Below, in pieces: positions 27,165 through 36,482 of a stretch of 60,357 nucleotides of DNA. The notes beneath the pieces were generated by a model, which ran no database searches, had not been told where the DNA came from, and saw only the letters and a program-made list of their open reading frames with translations. Position 1 is the first letter of the stretch; the number at the start of each line of letters is the position of its first letter. This DNA is from an uncultured Collinsella sp. (GTDB lineage Bacteria; Actinomycetota; Coriobacteriia; Coriobacteriales; Coriobacteriaceae). The stretch lies in NCBI GenBank assembly GCA_902496845.1, contig CABVCJ010000003.1, forward strand, positions 1 through 60,357, given 5' to 3'. The translations under genes and the position numbers were made by a program.

Positions 27165-28613
27165 ATGGCAAATTACAAAAAGGTGGCAGAGCAGATTCTC
27201 TCCACTGTGGGCGGGGCGGAAAACGTGGCTTCGGTTACGCATTGCATGACGCGCCTGCGCTTCAACCTCAAGGATGAAAGCCTCTCGAATGATGAGAAGC
27301 TTGAGGACATCTCGTCTATCATCAGCGTCGTGCACGCCGGAGGGCAGGTGCAGCTGGTGGTCGGGCCCACGGTCGACAAGGTCTACGACGAGGTTTGTAA
27401 GCAGGGCGGATTCGAGGTCACGGTATCGATTGACGAGGAACTCGATGGCCCTCAGCTTAGCTGGAAGGAGCGCTTGGCGCCCAAGCACCTCTTCAATCAG
27501 CTGCTCGATGCCGTGAGCGGCGCTATCACCCCGATCCTTCCGATCTTTTGTGTCGCCGGTATCTTCAAGATGCTCGTTATTCTGTTTGGGCCCGAAGGCG
27601 CCGGTTTTATGTCCGAAACGAGCGACCTGTATCGGATCCTTTCCCTGGTGGGCGATGCGGCGTATTACTACTTCCCGGTGTTTGCCGCCTATAGCTCGGC
27701 TAAGAAGTTCAAAACGAGTCCTGTGCTGGCACTGCTCATCGCTGTTGTGATGATTTATCCCGACATGCTCGCTATTGTTGAGGACGGAAAGCCTTTCAGC
27801 GTCTTCGGCATCCCCATGCAGCTCGTCAACTACACCCAGGCTGTTCTTCCGGTCATCTTGATCACCTGGGCCCAGTCCTATGTTGAGCGCTTCTTTAAGA
27901 AGATCTCGCCTGATATGTTGCGCATCCTGATCGTACCCGTGGGTACGGTGCTCGTGATGTTGCCGGTCGCGCTGTGCCTCTGCGGCCCTGCCGTCCAATT
28001 TGTCATGGGCCTTGTGGCCGATTTCATCATTTGGCTCGCCTCTGTTGCCGGTCCCGCTGCGACCGCGGTTATCGGCGCATTCTGGAATCTGATCATCGCC
28101 ACCGGCATGCACGTGCCGATCTATACCGCCATATTGCCCGCCGCGCTCCAGAACGGTTACGACGCCATCTTATACCCCGGCACCGCGGTTGTAGCCTACA
28201 CCACGCTTGCCATCGCGCTCGCCTATGGCCTGCGCGCTAAGGACAAGGAGAGTCGAGCCACGGGCTGGAACTTGTTCATCACCTATGCCTTCGGTCGCGT
28301 GAGTGAGCCCATCATCTACGGCATCCTGTTTCGCGACAAGAAGGCTCTTGCCTGGAACATGATTGGTGGTGCTGTCGGTGGTCTGCTGGTAAGCCTTCTT
28401 CATGCCAACGTCTATATCTTCACTGGCGTTGGTTTCCCATGGATGAACGTGCTCATGTTTGCTCAGGATATCATCCCTGGCACCATCGGGTGTCTTGCTG
28501 GCGGTGCCGTGACGTTTGCGTTGGCGATGATTTTTGGATTTGAAGGACAGGAGAAGATGCCGTTGAAGTCCAAGAGCGGCGATTCTGAGGCCGTTGAATC
28601 CGTCGAGGCATAA
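27165..28613 (+). CDS. PTS beta-glucoside-type permease, EIIBC
   Basis: The 482-residue permease has an N-terminal EIIB domain (about residues 1-85) with the phospho-cysteine in ASVTHCMTRLRFNLKD. A EIIC domain follows (about residues 105-460), with about ten hydrophobic segments and the FGRVSEPIIYGILF signature. No EIIA domain is fused, so it must borrow a separate glucose-type EIIA that is not in this window. The ATG at 27165 is preferred, with AAAGGAG six bases upstream; another ATG lies one codon earlier. It should import and phosphorylate a beta-glucoside, which the next gene product cleaves. Confidence 0.92.
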   Translation: MANYKKVAEQILSTVGGAENVASVTHCMTRLRFNLKDESLSNDEKLEDISSIISVVHAGGQVQLVVGPTVDKVYDEVCKQGGFEVTVSIDEELDGPQLSWKERLAPKHLFNQLLDAVSGAITPILPIFCVAGIFKMLVILFGPEGAGFMSETSDLYRILSLVGDAAYYYFPVFAAYSSAKKFKTSPVLALLIAVVMIYPDMLAIVEDGKPFSVFGIPMQLVNYTQAVLPVILITWAQSYVERFFKKISPDMLRILIVPVGTVLVMLPVALCLCGPAVQFVMGLVADFIIWLASVAGPAATAVIGAFWNLIIATGMHVPIYTAILPAALQNGYDAILYPGTAVVAYTTLAIALAYGLRAKDKESRATGWNLFITYAFGRVSEPIIYGILFRDKKALAWNMIGGAVGGLLVSLLHANVYIFTGVGFPWMNVLMFAQDIIPGTIGCLAGGAVTFALAMIFGFEGQEKMPLKSKSGDSEAVESVEA

Positions 28614-28641
28614 GAGGCTACTACACAAATATGCTCCCCAG

Positions 28642-28676
28642 CCGTTGCGCGGTCCGACCCCTTGGCCGCGCAACGG
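28642..28676 (+). repeat. Intercistronic GC-rich hairpin
   Basis: CCGTTGCGCGG (28642-28652) and CCGCGCAACGG (28666-28676) form a perfect 11-bp stem. GTTGCGCGG occurs once more near 28686. No T run follows, so it may stabilise or partly attenuate the transcript between the PTS and hydrolase genes. Confidence 0.6.
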
Positions 28677-28759
28677 TACTGTGCTGTTGCGCGGCACTTG
28701 CCGAGTCCGTTGCGTTCGACAGTGTGGGCCGGGAATTTGATAGAAAGGACGACACCATA

Positions 28760-30178
28760 ATGTTTAGAGAAGATTTTTTATGGGGCGGGGCTCTGGCTGC
28801 AAACCAGTGCGAGGGAGGATGGAACGAAGGCGGTCGCGGTTTAGCCAATTCCGACATGCTGCCGTTTGGCGATCAACGCATGGACGTCATGCGGGGAGAC
28901 CTTGATCCGCGTGCGTTGGCACCCGACAGCTTCTATCCCGCTCGCAAGGGCATTGATTTTTACCATAGGTACAAGCAGGATATTGAACTGTTTGCCCAGA
29001 TGGGTTTTAAATGCCTGCGCTTATCAATCGCCTGGAGCCGCATTTTTCCCAAAGGAGACGAAGCCGAGCCCAATGAAGAAGGCCTTGCCTTTTACGAGGA
29101 TGTTTTTAGGACGTGTCGCGCGCATGACATTGAGCCTTTGGTGACGCTCAACCACTATGATGTCCCCATGTATCTCGTCGATGCGTATGGCGGATGGCGC
29201 GATCGCAGGTTGGTCGACCTGTTCGAGCGATATTCGCGTACCGTGTTCGAGCGCTATCGGGGATTGGTCAATTATTGGCTGACCTTTAACGAGATCAACA
29301 TCATGACGCAGGCGTGCTTTATGGCGGCGGGGATCATCTTCGAGCAAGGGGAGAATCGCTATGCAACGGTTCACACGGCCGTGCACCATGTATTGGTTGC
29401 GAGCGCCCGTGCGGTCGGGGCGTGTCATGAACTGTGCCTTGGGGCGAAGATCGGTTGCATGCTCAACGCAGGTGTCTTCTATCCGGCTACATGTGATCCG
29501 GACGATGTGCTGGCTGCGCAGGCTGAGAATCGCAGCCATTACATGTTTACCGACGTCCAGGTGCGCGGTGCGTACCCGAGCTATGTTCTCAAGGAATACG
29601 CCCGCCATGGTTTTGAGGTGCCCTATCGGGATGATGACCGCGAAGTACTGGCTGCGAACCTGGTCGATTTCGTCTCGTTTTCGTATTACTCGACGCGCGT
29701 CGCAAAAGCGCATGCGGAAGGTCAGTTCGATTCGAACCTTCTTCGCTCGGCGCCTAATCCGTATCTAAAACAGGAGCCTTGGGGGAGGTTTATCGACCCC
29801 AAAGGGCTGCGCGTCACCATGAATGAAATCTGGGATCGCTATCAAAAGCCGCTGTTCATCGTCGAAAACGGTTTGGGTGCTCCTGATGTGCCGGAAGATT
29901 CGGGTGAAATAGAAGACGACTATCGAGTTGAATACCTGCGGGCCCACATCGAGGCGATGAGGGAGACCGTCGAGCTCGACGGGGTGGAACTCATGGGATA
30001 TACCTGTTGGGGCCCGATCGATTTGGTTTCGGTCGCCACAGGACAGATGCGTAAGCGCTACGGGTTTATCTATGTCGATCGAGACGATAGCGGTGCGGGC
30101 TCGTTTGAGAGACGTAAAAAGAAAAGCTTCGAATGGTACCGACGCGTAATAGCAAGCAATGGCGAAGACCTTGCGTAA
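28760..30178 (+). CDS. 6-phospho-beta-glucosidase, GH1
   Basis: The 472-residue enzyme starts with FREDFLWGGALAANQCEG, typical of BglA/AscB-type GH1. The acid/base Glu is in LTFNEIN (E178) and the nucleophile Glu in FIVENGLG (E369). The C-terminal KRYGFIYVDRDD segment with KKSFEWY is the phosphate-binding type tail seen in 6-phospho-glycosidases. It hydrolyses the phosphorylated beta-glucoside brought in by the PTS gene upstream. The start has GAAAGGA about ten bases upstream. Codons are slightly less GC-rich than in its paralogue at 38200. Confidence 0.93.
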   Translation: MFREDFLWGGALAANQCEGGWNEGGRGLANSDMLPFGDQRMDVMRGDLDPRALAPDSFYPARKGIDFYHRYKQDIELFAQMGFKCLRLSIAWSRIFPKGDEAEPNEEGLAFYEDVFRTCRAHDIEPLVTLNHYDVPMYLVDAYGGWRDRRLVDLFERYSRTVFERYRGLVNYWLTFNEINIMTQACFMAAGIIFEQGENRYATVHTAVHHVLVASARAVGACHELCLGAKIGCMLNAGVFYPATCDPDDVLAAQAENRSHYMFTDVQVRGAYPSYVLKEYARHGFEVPYRDDDREVLAANLVDFVSFSYYSTRVAKAHAEGQFDSNLLRSAPNPYLKQEPWGRFIDPKGLRVTMNEIWDRYQKPLFIVENGLGAPDVPEDSGEIEDDYRVEYLRAHIEAMRETVELDGVELMGYTCWGPIDLVSVATGQMRKRYGFIYVDRDDSGAGSFERRKKKSFEWYRRVIASNGEDLA

Positions 30179-30231
30179 TAACGTTAAGATGGACAAATGC
30201 GCCCGTTGGGGGAATAGTCGTGCCACTTCGC

Positions 30232-30280
30232 TTGACAACAGGCTAAACTAGCTATTAAACATTTACTATTCTGTTTAGAT
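30232..30280 (+). promoter_or_regulatory. lacI-family gene promoter with operator-like half-sites
   Basis: TTGACA (30232-30237) and TTAAAC (30255-30260) are 17 bases apart. CTAAAC, TTAAACA and TGTTTAG half-sites (30243-30278) overlap and follow the -10. The same half-sites recur upstream of the isomerase operon and around 51.6-52 kb, which suggests autoregulation by the LacI protein. Confidence 0.6.
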
Positions 30281-30352
30281 TGAATTTGCGGTCGTTTATT
30301 TGCCGAGCCATCGAGTTGCGATGCTCCGCCACGGCCGTTGCTAGGGGGAACA

Positions 30353-31363
30353 ATGGCCAAAGCAAGTGTTCGCGAGATCAGCCGCATCACCGGTTTTTCG
30401 CCTGCGACCGTGTCCAACGCGCTCAACCGCAAGCGCAGCGTGAGTGAGGAGACCGCCAAGGTCATCCTGGAGTGCGCACAGTCGCTGGGCTATCAGCAGT
30501 CGACGCAGCTCGAGAGCATTCAGTTCGTGCTTGCGCGCAAGACGGGCGCCATTCTGGACGAGAGCACCTTTCATCCCGCGGTTATTGAGGGCGTGGAACG
30601 CCAGGCGCGTCGTCACGGTATGAGCACGAGCTTTGTCTCGCTCGACTTTAGCGACTTGGACGCCGTGCGTCCGCAGGTCGAGGGCCTGATCGCCGATCCA
30701 TCCGCCGCTATCGTGCTGATGGGTACCGAGCTGGGTGAGGAAGACTATGCCTTGTTCGCCAACGCTGCCGCCCACTTGATCGTGCTCGATGGCTGGAGCG
30801 ATCGTCAGTACTTCGATGCCGTAGTCATTGCCAACACCGACTCGGTGCTGCGCGCCGTGGACTACCTTATCGAGAAGGGTCACAAGCAAATCGGCTATCT
30901 GGCAGGCGACCTTCGCATCCGCAACTTTAAGGATCGCGAGCGCGGCTATCGCCAAGCGCTTGAGGATGCGGACCTTGAGGCCAACCCGACATGGCGCGTC
31001 ACACTGGGCACCACGCTCGAAGGTGCTTATCGCGACATGGGCGCATGGCTCGACAGCGTCTCGCGCGACGACCTGCCGACGGCTTTCTTTGCCGAAAACG
31101 ACGTGCTCGCCGTAGGCGCCATGCGCGCGCTGAACGAGCACGGCATACGTGTCCCCGAGGATGTCTCAATCATCGGCTTTGACGATCTGTCTTTGGGCGC
31201 CTTCTCCAATCCGCCGCTCACCACGGTGCACGTTCCCAAGCACGAGGTGGGCGAGATCGCGGTGCGCCGCCTGGTGGGCAACATCCGCAATCCCAAGAGC
31301 TATACCTGCAAGACGGCCGTGTCGACCTATTTTGTCGAGCGCCAAAGCGTGCGCGAAATCTAG
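30353..31363 (+). CDS. LacI-family transcriptional regulator
   Basis: The 336-residue regulator has the N-terminal helix-turn-helix and hinge (ASVREISRITGFSPATVSNALNRKRSVS), then a periplasmic-binding-like sugar-sensing domain (about residues 60-330) with the IIGFDDLSLGAF and PLTTVHVPKHEVG segments. The ATG at 30353 follows AGGGGG. It sits between the beta-glucoside operon and the isomerase/transketolase/kinase operon. The shared half-sites in its own promoter, at 31.5 kb and at 51.6-52.0 kb suggest it controls a dispersed sugar regulon. The effector is unknown. Confidence 0.92.
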   Translation: MAKASVREISRITGFSPATVSNALNRKRSVSEETAKVILECAQSLGYQQSTQLESIQFVLARKTGAILDESTFHPAVIEGVERQARRHGMSTSFVSLDFSDLDAVRPQVEGLIADPSAAIVLMGTELGEEDYALFANAAAHLIVLDGWSDRQYFDAVVIANTDSVLRAVDYLIEKGHKQIGYLAGDLRIRNFKDRERGYRQALEDADLEANPTWRVTLGTTLEGAYRDMGAWLDSVSRDDLPTAFFAENDVLAVGAMRALNEHGIRVPEDVSIIGFDDLSLGAFSNPPLTTVHVPKHEVGEIAVRRLVGNIRNPKSYTCKTAVSTYFVERQSVREI

Positions 31364-31429
31364 GCAAAGGCAACGCTAGGCCGTAGGGAGGCAAAGCTCG
31401 CTAAGGCAGCCATACATAACGCTACTAAG

Positions 31430-31455
31430 AGAGGGTCCTTCGGGGCCCTCTTTTT
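31430..31455 (+). terminator. Rho-independent terminator after lacI-family gene
   Basis: AGAGGGTCC pairs with GGGCCCTCT around a TTCG-containing loop, with five T following. Confidence 0.88.
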
Positions 31456-31526
31456 GATGCCCTTGTATGTTCAGTTTGTTTACATACCGTTTAGGCTGAT
31501 TTCTCTACCGTCTACGGGTATTTCGC

Positions 31527-31600
31527 GTTAAACTACTAAACAGTAGAGTAAAACATTTAGTAAACAGAACAAAACGAAACATGCGTCTGTTTACTGAACA
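31527..31600 (+). promoter_or_regulatory. Operator array upstream of isomerase operon
   Basis: This AT-rich stretch contains CTAAACAG (with CTACT/AGTAG arms), AGTAAACAG at 31559-31567 and its exact inverse CTGTTTACT at 31587-31595, 28 bases apart centre to centre. The half-sites match those near the lacI-family promoter and at 51.6-52.0 kb. No clear -35/-10 pair could be fixed. Confidence 0.6.
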
Positions 31601-31621
31601 TGTGATTAGGGGAGGACGTAC

Positions 31622-33022
31622 ATGGACAAGATCAAGCTCGGCTTTGTGCCCACGCGCCGCAGTATCTTTAGCGCGCCGGACGCAATCAAGTATCGTGGCC
31701 TGACGGCTGATCGCCTGCGCGAGATCGGCGTCGACATCGTGGATATCGACGACATCAATGACGAGGGCCTGCTGTTCGACGACAGCCATATCGAGCCTAT
31801 CGTGAAGAAGTTCCGCGCCGAGGGCGTCGATGGCATTATGCTGTGCCACGCCAACTTTGGCACCGAGTACGTTTGCGCTCGCCTTGCCCGCGAGCTCGGT
31901 CTACCCGTACTGCTGTGGGGTCCGCGCGACGAGCGCCCCGAGCCCGACGGCACACGCCTGCGCGATAGCCAGTGCGGCCTGTTCGCCACCGGCAAGGTCC
32001 TGCGCCGCTTCCAGGTTCCCTTCACCTACATGACCAACTGCCGCCTGACCGATCCCGAGTTCGAGCGCGGCGTTTGGGACTTCTTGGCCGTGTGCAACGT
32101 GGTCAAGACCTTCAAGCACACCCGCATCCTGCAGATGGCCACCCGTCCGTTCGACTTCTGGTCGACCATGTGCAACGAGGGTGAGCTGCTCGAGAAGTTC
32201 AACATCCAGCTTTCGCCTATCCCCATGACCGAGCTTGTCCAGGCTGTGCGCGACGCCCAGGCCGACGAGCAGGCCATGGCCGCCATGCTTGCCCACATCA
32301 ACGACAGCTTTGAGATCTGCATCCCCGAGGACAAGGTTCCCGCGGTCGCCGGTCTTGCCATCGCCATGAAGTGCCTGGTCGAGAAGTACGGCTGCAACGC
32401 CGGTGCCATTCAGTGCTGGAACGCTCTGCAGGACGAGCTGGGCATTATGCCCTGTGCTGCCAACGCCATCCTCAACGAGATGGGCATTCCTATCGTATGC
32501 GAGACCGATATCCACGGTGCCATCACCGCGCTGATGGTCGAGGCCGCCGACCTGGGCCGTCATCGCGGCATGTTCGCCGACTGGACCGTGCGTCATCCCG
32601 ATAACGAGAACGGCGAGCTGCTGCAGCATTGCGGCCCCTGGCCCTGCAGCTGCGCGGCCGTCAAGCCCAAGCTCACCTACCCGCTGGCTTTCGATCACCC
32701 CGGCGCGCTGACGGCCGAGGCCAAGCACGGCGACCTCACCCTTGCCCGCTTTGACGGCGACAACGGCGAGTACTCGCTGCTGCTGGGCAACGCCCGCGGC
32801 ATCGACGGCCCGGCCGGCATGGGCACCTATCTGTGGGTCGAGGTCGACAACATCAAGCGCCTCGAGGCCAAGATCGTTGAGGGTCCCTACATCCACCACT
32901 GCGTCGCCATTCATGCCAACGTGGTGCCGGTGCTCTACGAGGCGTGCAAGTACATCGGCATTGCCCCCGACTTATACGACCCGATTGAAGAAGACGTCAA
33001 AGCCTACCTGCGAGGAGAGTAG
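31622..33022 (+). CDS. L-fucose/arabinose isomerase-fold aldose isomerase
   Basis: The 466-residue protein matches the FucI/AraA-like isomerase fold. It has an N-terminal Rossmann-like part with IMLCHANFGTEYVCARLARELGLP, a middle domain with GAIQCWNALQDELGI and IVCETDIHGAIT (Glu and Asp likely metal ligands), and a C-terminal beta domain with a late His in HHCVAIHANVVP. These enzymes use Mn2+ to convert aldoses to ketoses. It is shorter than E. coli FucI (about 590 residues) and belongs to the compact L-fucose isomerase-like group. It leads an operon with a split transketolase and an FGGY kinase. With the GH140-like gene in the same putative regulon, D-apiose is a possible substrate; other pentoses are alternatives. 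Confidence 0.85.
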   Translation: MDKIKLGFVPTRRSIFSAPDAIKYRGLTADRLREIGVDIVDIDDINDEGLLFDDSHIEPIVKKFRAEGVDGIMLCHANFGTEYVCARLARELGLPVLLWGPRDERPEPDGTRLRDSQCGLFATGKVLRRFQVPFTYMTNCRLTDPEFERGVWDFLAVCNVVKTFKHTRILQMATRPFDFWSTMCNEGELLEKFNIQLSPIPMTELVQAVRDAQADEQAMAAMLAHINDSFEICIPEDKVPAVAGLAIAMKCLVEKYGCNAGAIQCWNALQDELGIMPCAANAILNEMGIPIVCETDIHGAITALMVEAADLGRHRGMFADWTVRHPDNENGELLQHCGPWPCSCAAVKPKLTYPLAFDHPGALTAEAKHGDLTLARFDGDNGEYSLLLGNARGIDGPAGMGTYLWVEVDNIKRLEAKIVEGPYIHHCVAIHANVVPVLYEACKYIGIAPDLYDPIEEDVKAYLRGE

Positions 33023-33024
33023 AA

Positions 33025-33861
33025 ATGGCAACTATCGAAGAGCTTGAATCCCTGCGTTGGGACCTTCGCCGCGATTGCGTCGATATCATCATGGCTGGCG
33101 CCGGCGGCCATATCGGCGGCGACATGTCGGTGATCGATGCCCTCATGACCCTCTACGCCAACCATCTCAACATTTCGCCCGAGACCGTCGACGATCCCAA
33201 CCGCGACCGCTTCGTGCTCTCCAAGGGCCACGCAATGGAGGCCTACTATGCGGTGCTCTGCCACGAGGGCTATCTGGATCTCGATGACGTCAAGGCCCGC
33301 TTCTCCAAGTTCGGCAGCCCCTACATCGGTCACCCCAACAACAAGCTCAAGGGCATCGAGATGAACTCGGGCTCGCTGGGTCACGGTCTGCCCGTGGCCG
33401 TGGGCATGGCGCTTGCCGGCAAGATGGACGGCCGCGACTACCGCGTCTATACCATCATGGGCGACGGCGAGCTTGCCGAGGGCTCGGTCTGGGAGGGCGC
33501 CATGAGCGGTGGCAACTACCAGCTCGATAACCTGTGCGCGCTCGTGGACCGCAACCGCCTGCAGATCAGCGGTAGCACCGAGGACGTCATGAAGCAGGAT
33601 TCGCAGGAGGAGCGCTGGGCCGCCTTCGGTTGGAATGTGCTGTCCATTCCGGGCAACGACGTCCAGGCCATCGACGCCGCGCTGACGCTGGCCGCCGAGA
33701 CCAAGGGTAAGCCCACGGTCATCATCCTCAACACGGTGAAGGGCTACGGCTCGCCGGTTATGGAGGACAAGGCCGCCTGGCATCATCACCTGCCCAACGA
33801 TGAGGAATATGCCCAGATTATTGCCGATTTCGCTGCCCATAAGGAGGCTATCAATGGCTAA
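33025..33861 (+). CDS. Transketolase, N-terminal (TPP-binding) subunit
   Basis: The 278-residue protein is the first half of a split transketolase. It contains the early His in VLSKGHAMEAYYAVL, the GSLGHGLPVAVGMAL loop and the thiamine-diphosphate motif MGDGELAEGSVWEGAM with a downstream Asn-rich stretch. The C-terminal subunit gene overlaps its end by eight bases, so the two form one enzyme. GAGGAGAG precedes the start, and the isomerase stop is two bases away. In known non-oxidative apiose pathways a split transketolase acts on apulose 4-phosphate; a general pentose-phosphate role is the alternative. Confidence 0.92.
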   Translation: MATIEELESLRWDLRRDCVDIIMAGAGGHIGGDMSVIDALMTLYANHLNISPETVDDPNRDRFVLSKGHAMEAYYAVLCHEGYLDLDDVKARFSKFGSPYIGHPNNKLKGIEMNSGSLGHGLPVAVGMALAGKMDGRDYRVYTIMGDGELAEGSVWEGAMSGGNYQLDNLCALVDRNRLQISGSTEDVMKQDSQEERWAAFGWNVLSIPGNDVQAIDAALTLAAETKGKPTVIILNTVKGYGSPVMEDKAAWHHHLPNDEEYAQIIADFAAHKEAING

Positions 33862-34792
33862 CAAGATCGCCAACCGCAAGGTTATCTGCGACACGCTGCT
33901 CGAGGCCGCCGCAACTGACAAGGACATCGTCGTCCTGTGTTCCGACTCCCGCGGCTCTGCATCGCTCACGCCGTTCTTTGACCAGTATCCCCAGCAGTCC
34001 ATTGAGGTCGGCATCGCCGAGCAGGACCTGGTGAGCATCGCCGCCGGCATGGCTTCGTGCGGCAAGAAGGCCTGGGCCGCCTCGCCGGCGTCCTTTGTGA
34101 CCACGCGCTCGTATGAGCAGTGCAAGGTCGACGTCTCGTACTCCAACACCAACGTCAAGCTCATCGGCATTTCGGGCGGCGTGTCCTACGGCGCCTTGGG
34201 CATGAGCCATCACTCCGCGCAGGATATCGCGGCCATGAGCGCGATTCCCAACATGCGCGTGTATCTGCCGAGCGACCGCTTCCAGACCGCCGAGCTCGTG
34301 CGGGCCCTGGTCGCCGACAACAAGCCGGCCTACATCCGCGTGGGCCGCAACCCGGTCGAGGACGTGTACGCCGAGGACGAGTGCCCGTTCCAGATGGATC
34401 GCGCCACCTGGGTGCGCCGCGGCACCGATGTGACGCTTGTCGCCACCGGTGAGATGGTCCGTCATGCCGTGGACGCTGCCGACCTGCTGGCCGAGCAGGG
34501 CATCTCGGCAACGGTGCTCGACATGTATTGCGTCAAGCCGCTCGACGCCGAGGCCGTGATTGAGGCCGCCGGCGCCACGCGTGCCGTCGTGACCGTCGAG
34601 GAGCACAGCCCCTTCGGCGGCCTGGGCTCTATGGTCGCGCAGGTGGTGGGCGAGCATTGCCCGCGTCCGGTCAAGTGTCTCTCCCTGCCCGACGCGCCGG
34701 TCATCACCGGCACGAGCCCCGAGGTCTTTGCACACTACGGTCTGACGGGTGCCGGAATTGCCAAGACCGTTGCCGAGTTCCTCGGCAACTAG
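33854..34792 (+). CDS. Transketolase, C-terminal subunit
   Basis: The 312-residue subunit has the pyrimidine-binding domain with the catalytic Glu in EVGIAEQDLVSIAAGMA and HHSAQDIAAMSAIPNM. Its C-terminal domain includes VEEHSPFGGLGSMV. It pairs with the overlapping upstream subunit. The ATG at 33854 follows AAGGAGG inside the previous gene. Canonical TK has both halves in one chain of about 660 residues; here the sum is about 590, as in other split enzymes of anaerobes. Confidence 0.92.
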   Translation: MANKIANRKVICDTLLEAAATDKDIVVLCSDSRGSASLTPFFDQYPQQSIEVGIAEQDLVSIAAGMASCGKKAWAASPASFVTTRSYEQCKVDVSYSNTNVKLIGISGGVSYGALGMSHHSAQDIAAMSAIPNMRVYLPSDRFQTAELVRALVADNKPAYIRVGRNPVEDVYAEDECPFQMDRATWVRRGTDVTLVATGEMVRHAVDAADLLAEQGISATVLDMYCVKPLDAEAVIEAAGATRAVVTVEEHSPFGGLGSMVAQVVGEHCPRPVKCLSLPDAPVITGTSPEVFAHYGLTGAGIAKTVAEFLGN

Positions 34793-34808
34793 TAGAAACA
34801 GACGCTGC

Positions 34809-34909
34809 GCGGCCGCCAAGCACCGCACCTTGCCGTTCAAACCGTCGCTTGCGTACACAGAGTACGCGGCGCTCCTCTTTCACGGCAATCTGCGGCACTT
34901 GACGGCCGC
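34809..34909. repeat. 101-bp nested inverted repeat between transketolase and kinase
   Basis: GCGGCCGCCAAG (34809-34820) pairs with CTTGACGGCCGC (34898-34909). CCGCA pairs with TGCGG, TTGCCGT (34830-34836) with ACGGCAA (34882-34888), and the tip GCGTAC with GTACGC. The nested arms suggest a conserved hairpin element or structured RNA within the operon. No T run follows it. Confidence 0.75.
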
Positions 34910-34963
34910 TCGCTCCTTGTCCGTCAGGTCGTCTTCGATTTGACGGAAGGAATGGGAGAGTAC

Positions 34964-36454
34964 ATGAGCAAATACATCATCGGAATCGATCAATCCACGC
35001 AGGGCACCAAGGCGCTGCTGGTAGACGAGGGCGGCCATCTGATTCATCGTGCCGATCGCTCGCATCGCCAGATTGTCAACGAGGCCGGCTGGGTGAGCCA
35101 TGATCCGGTCGAGATTGCCGCCAATGTGCTGGCCGTGGCGCGTGCCGTGGTGGAGGAGACCGGGGTCGACCCGGCCGACATCGCCGGCATCGGCATCTCC
35201 AACCAGCGCGAGACCACCGTTGCCTGGAACCGCATGACGGGCGAGCCGCTGTGCGACGCCGTGGTGTGGCAGTGCGCCCGCGCCCGCGGGCTGTGCGACA
35301 AGCTGGCCGCGCGCGAGGGTGTGGCCGAGCTGGTGCGCGACACGACGGGCCTGGTGCTCTCGCCCTACTATCCGGCGGGCAAGATGGCCTGGATCCTCGC
35401 GAACGTTCCCGCTGCTGCCGAGGCTGCCGCGGCAGGCGAGCTGTGTCTGGGCACCATTGATGCCTGGGTGGTCTGGACGCTCACGGGCGGCGCGGAGTTC
35501 CGCTGCGACTGGTCCAACGCCAGCCGCACGCAGCTCTTTGACCTGCGCCGTGGCTGCTGGAGCGAGCCGGTGTGCGAGGCCTTTGGCGTTGACGTGGCCT
35601 GCCTGCCGCAGGTGACCGATTCCGATGGCCTGTTCGGCACGACGGACCTGGGCGGCTTTTTGCCGGCACCCGTGCCCATTCACGGCGTGCTGGGCGACAG
35701 CCACGCGGCCTTGTTCGCGCAGGGCTGCCACAGCCGCGGTATGGCCAAGGCGACCTATGGCACCGGCAGCTCGGTCATGATGAACGTCGGTGACGGGTTC
35801 GTTGCCAGCTCGCACGGGCTTTCGAGCTCGCTCGCATGGCGCATGGACGGCGTGACCGAGTACGTGCTCGAGGGCAACGTGAGCTACGCCGGTGCTGTCA
35901 AGACGTGGCTGCGCGACGATCTGGAGCTCATCAATAACCCCGAGGAAGTTACCGACCTGTGCTACGCTGCCAATCCGGCGAGCCGCGTCTACTTTGTGCC
36001 GGCGTTTACCGGTTTGGGCGCGCCGCACTGGGCGAGTGACGCCGAGGGCTGCGTATTTGGCATGACGCGTACCACGGGTCGCGCGGAGTTCGTAAAAGCT
36101 GCAGACGAATCGATTGCCTATCAAATCTTTGACGTAATTGACGCAATGGTCGAGGATTCTGGCGCGGCACTTGCCGAGCTTCGCGTTGACGGCGGTCCCA
36201 CGCGCGACGCGTACCTGATGCAGTTTGAGAGCGACTTGGTTGGCTCGCCCATCCGCATCGCGAGCAATGACGAGATGAGCGGCCTGGGCGCGGCCTGGGC
36301 CTGCGGCATTGCGCTGGGCATGTACACGCGCGGTGTCGTCGACGTCTACGGCGCCCGCGGCATCGTGGAGCCGTCGATGCCCGCCGACGAGCGCGCTAAA
36401 AAGATCGCCGGCTGGCGCCACGCGGTAGCCGCGACTATCTCGTACACGGCCTAG
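34964..36454 (+). CDS. FGGY-family carbohydrate kinase, glycerol-kinase-like
   Basis: The 496-residue kinase has the N-terminal phosphate loop IIGIDQSTQGTKALLVD, then GISNQRETTVAWNR, the catalytic Asp region VLGDSHAALFAQG, and the FGGY C-terminal signatures VYFVPAFTGLGAPHWASDAEG and LRVDGGPTRDAYLMQFESDL. It is closest in look to the glycerol/xylulokinase branch. In this operon it should phosphorylate the ketose made by the isomerase; if that is apulose, the product is apulose 4-phosphate, the transketolase substrate. The ATG at 34964 has GGGAG upstream. It is the last gene of the operon. Confidence 0.9.
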   Translation: MSKYIIGIDQSTQGTKALLVDEGGHLIHRADRSHRQIVNEAGWVSHDPVEIAANVLAVARAVVEETGVDPADIAGIGISNQRETTVAWNRMTGEPLCDAVVWQCARARGLCDKLAAREGVAELVRDTTGLVLSPYYPAGKMAWILANVPAAAEAAAAGELCLGTIDAWVVWTLTGGAEFRCDWSNASRTQLFDLRRGCWSEPVCEAFGVDVACLPQVTDSDGLFGTTDLGGFLPAPVPIHGVLGDSHAALFAQGCHSRGMAKATYGTGSSVMMNVGDGFVASSHGLSSSLAWRMDGVTEYVLEGNVSYAGAVKTWLRDDLELINNPEEVTDLCYAANPASRVYFVPAFTGLGAPHWASDAEGCVFGMTRTTGRAEFVKAADESIAYQIFDVIDAMVEDSGAALAELRVDGGPTRDAYLMQFESDLVGSPIRIASNDEMSGLGAAWACGIALGMYTRGVVDVYGARGIVEPSMPADERAKKIAGWRHAVAATISYTA

Positions 36455-36482
36455 GCGGCTGCGCGGCGTCCAGACAGCTCAT

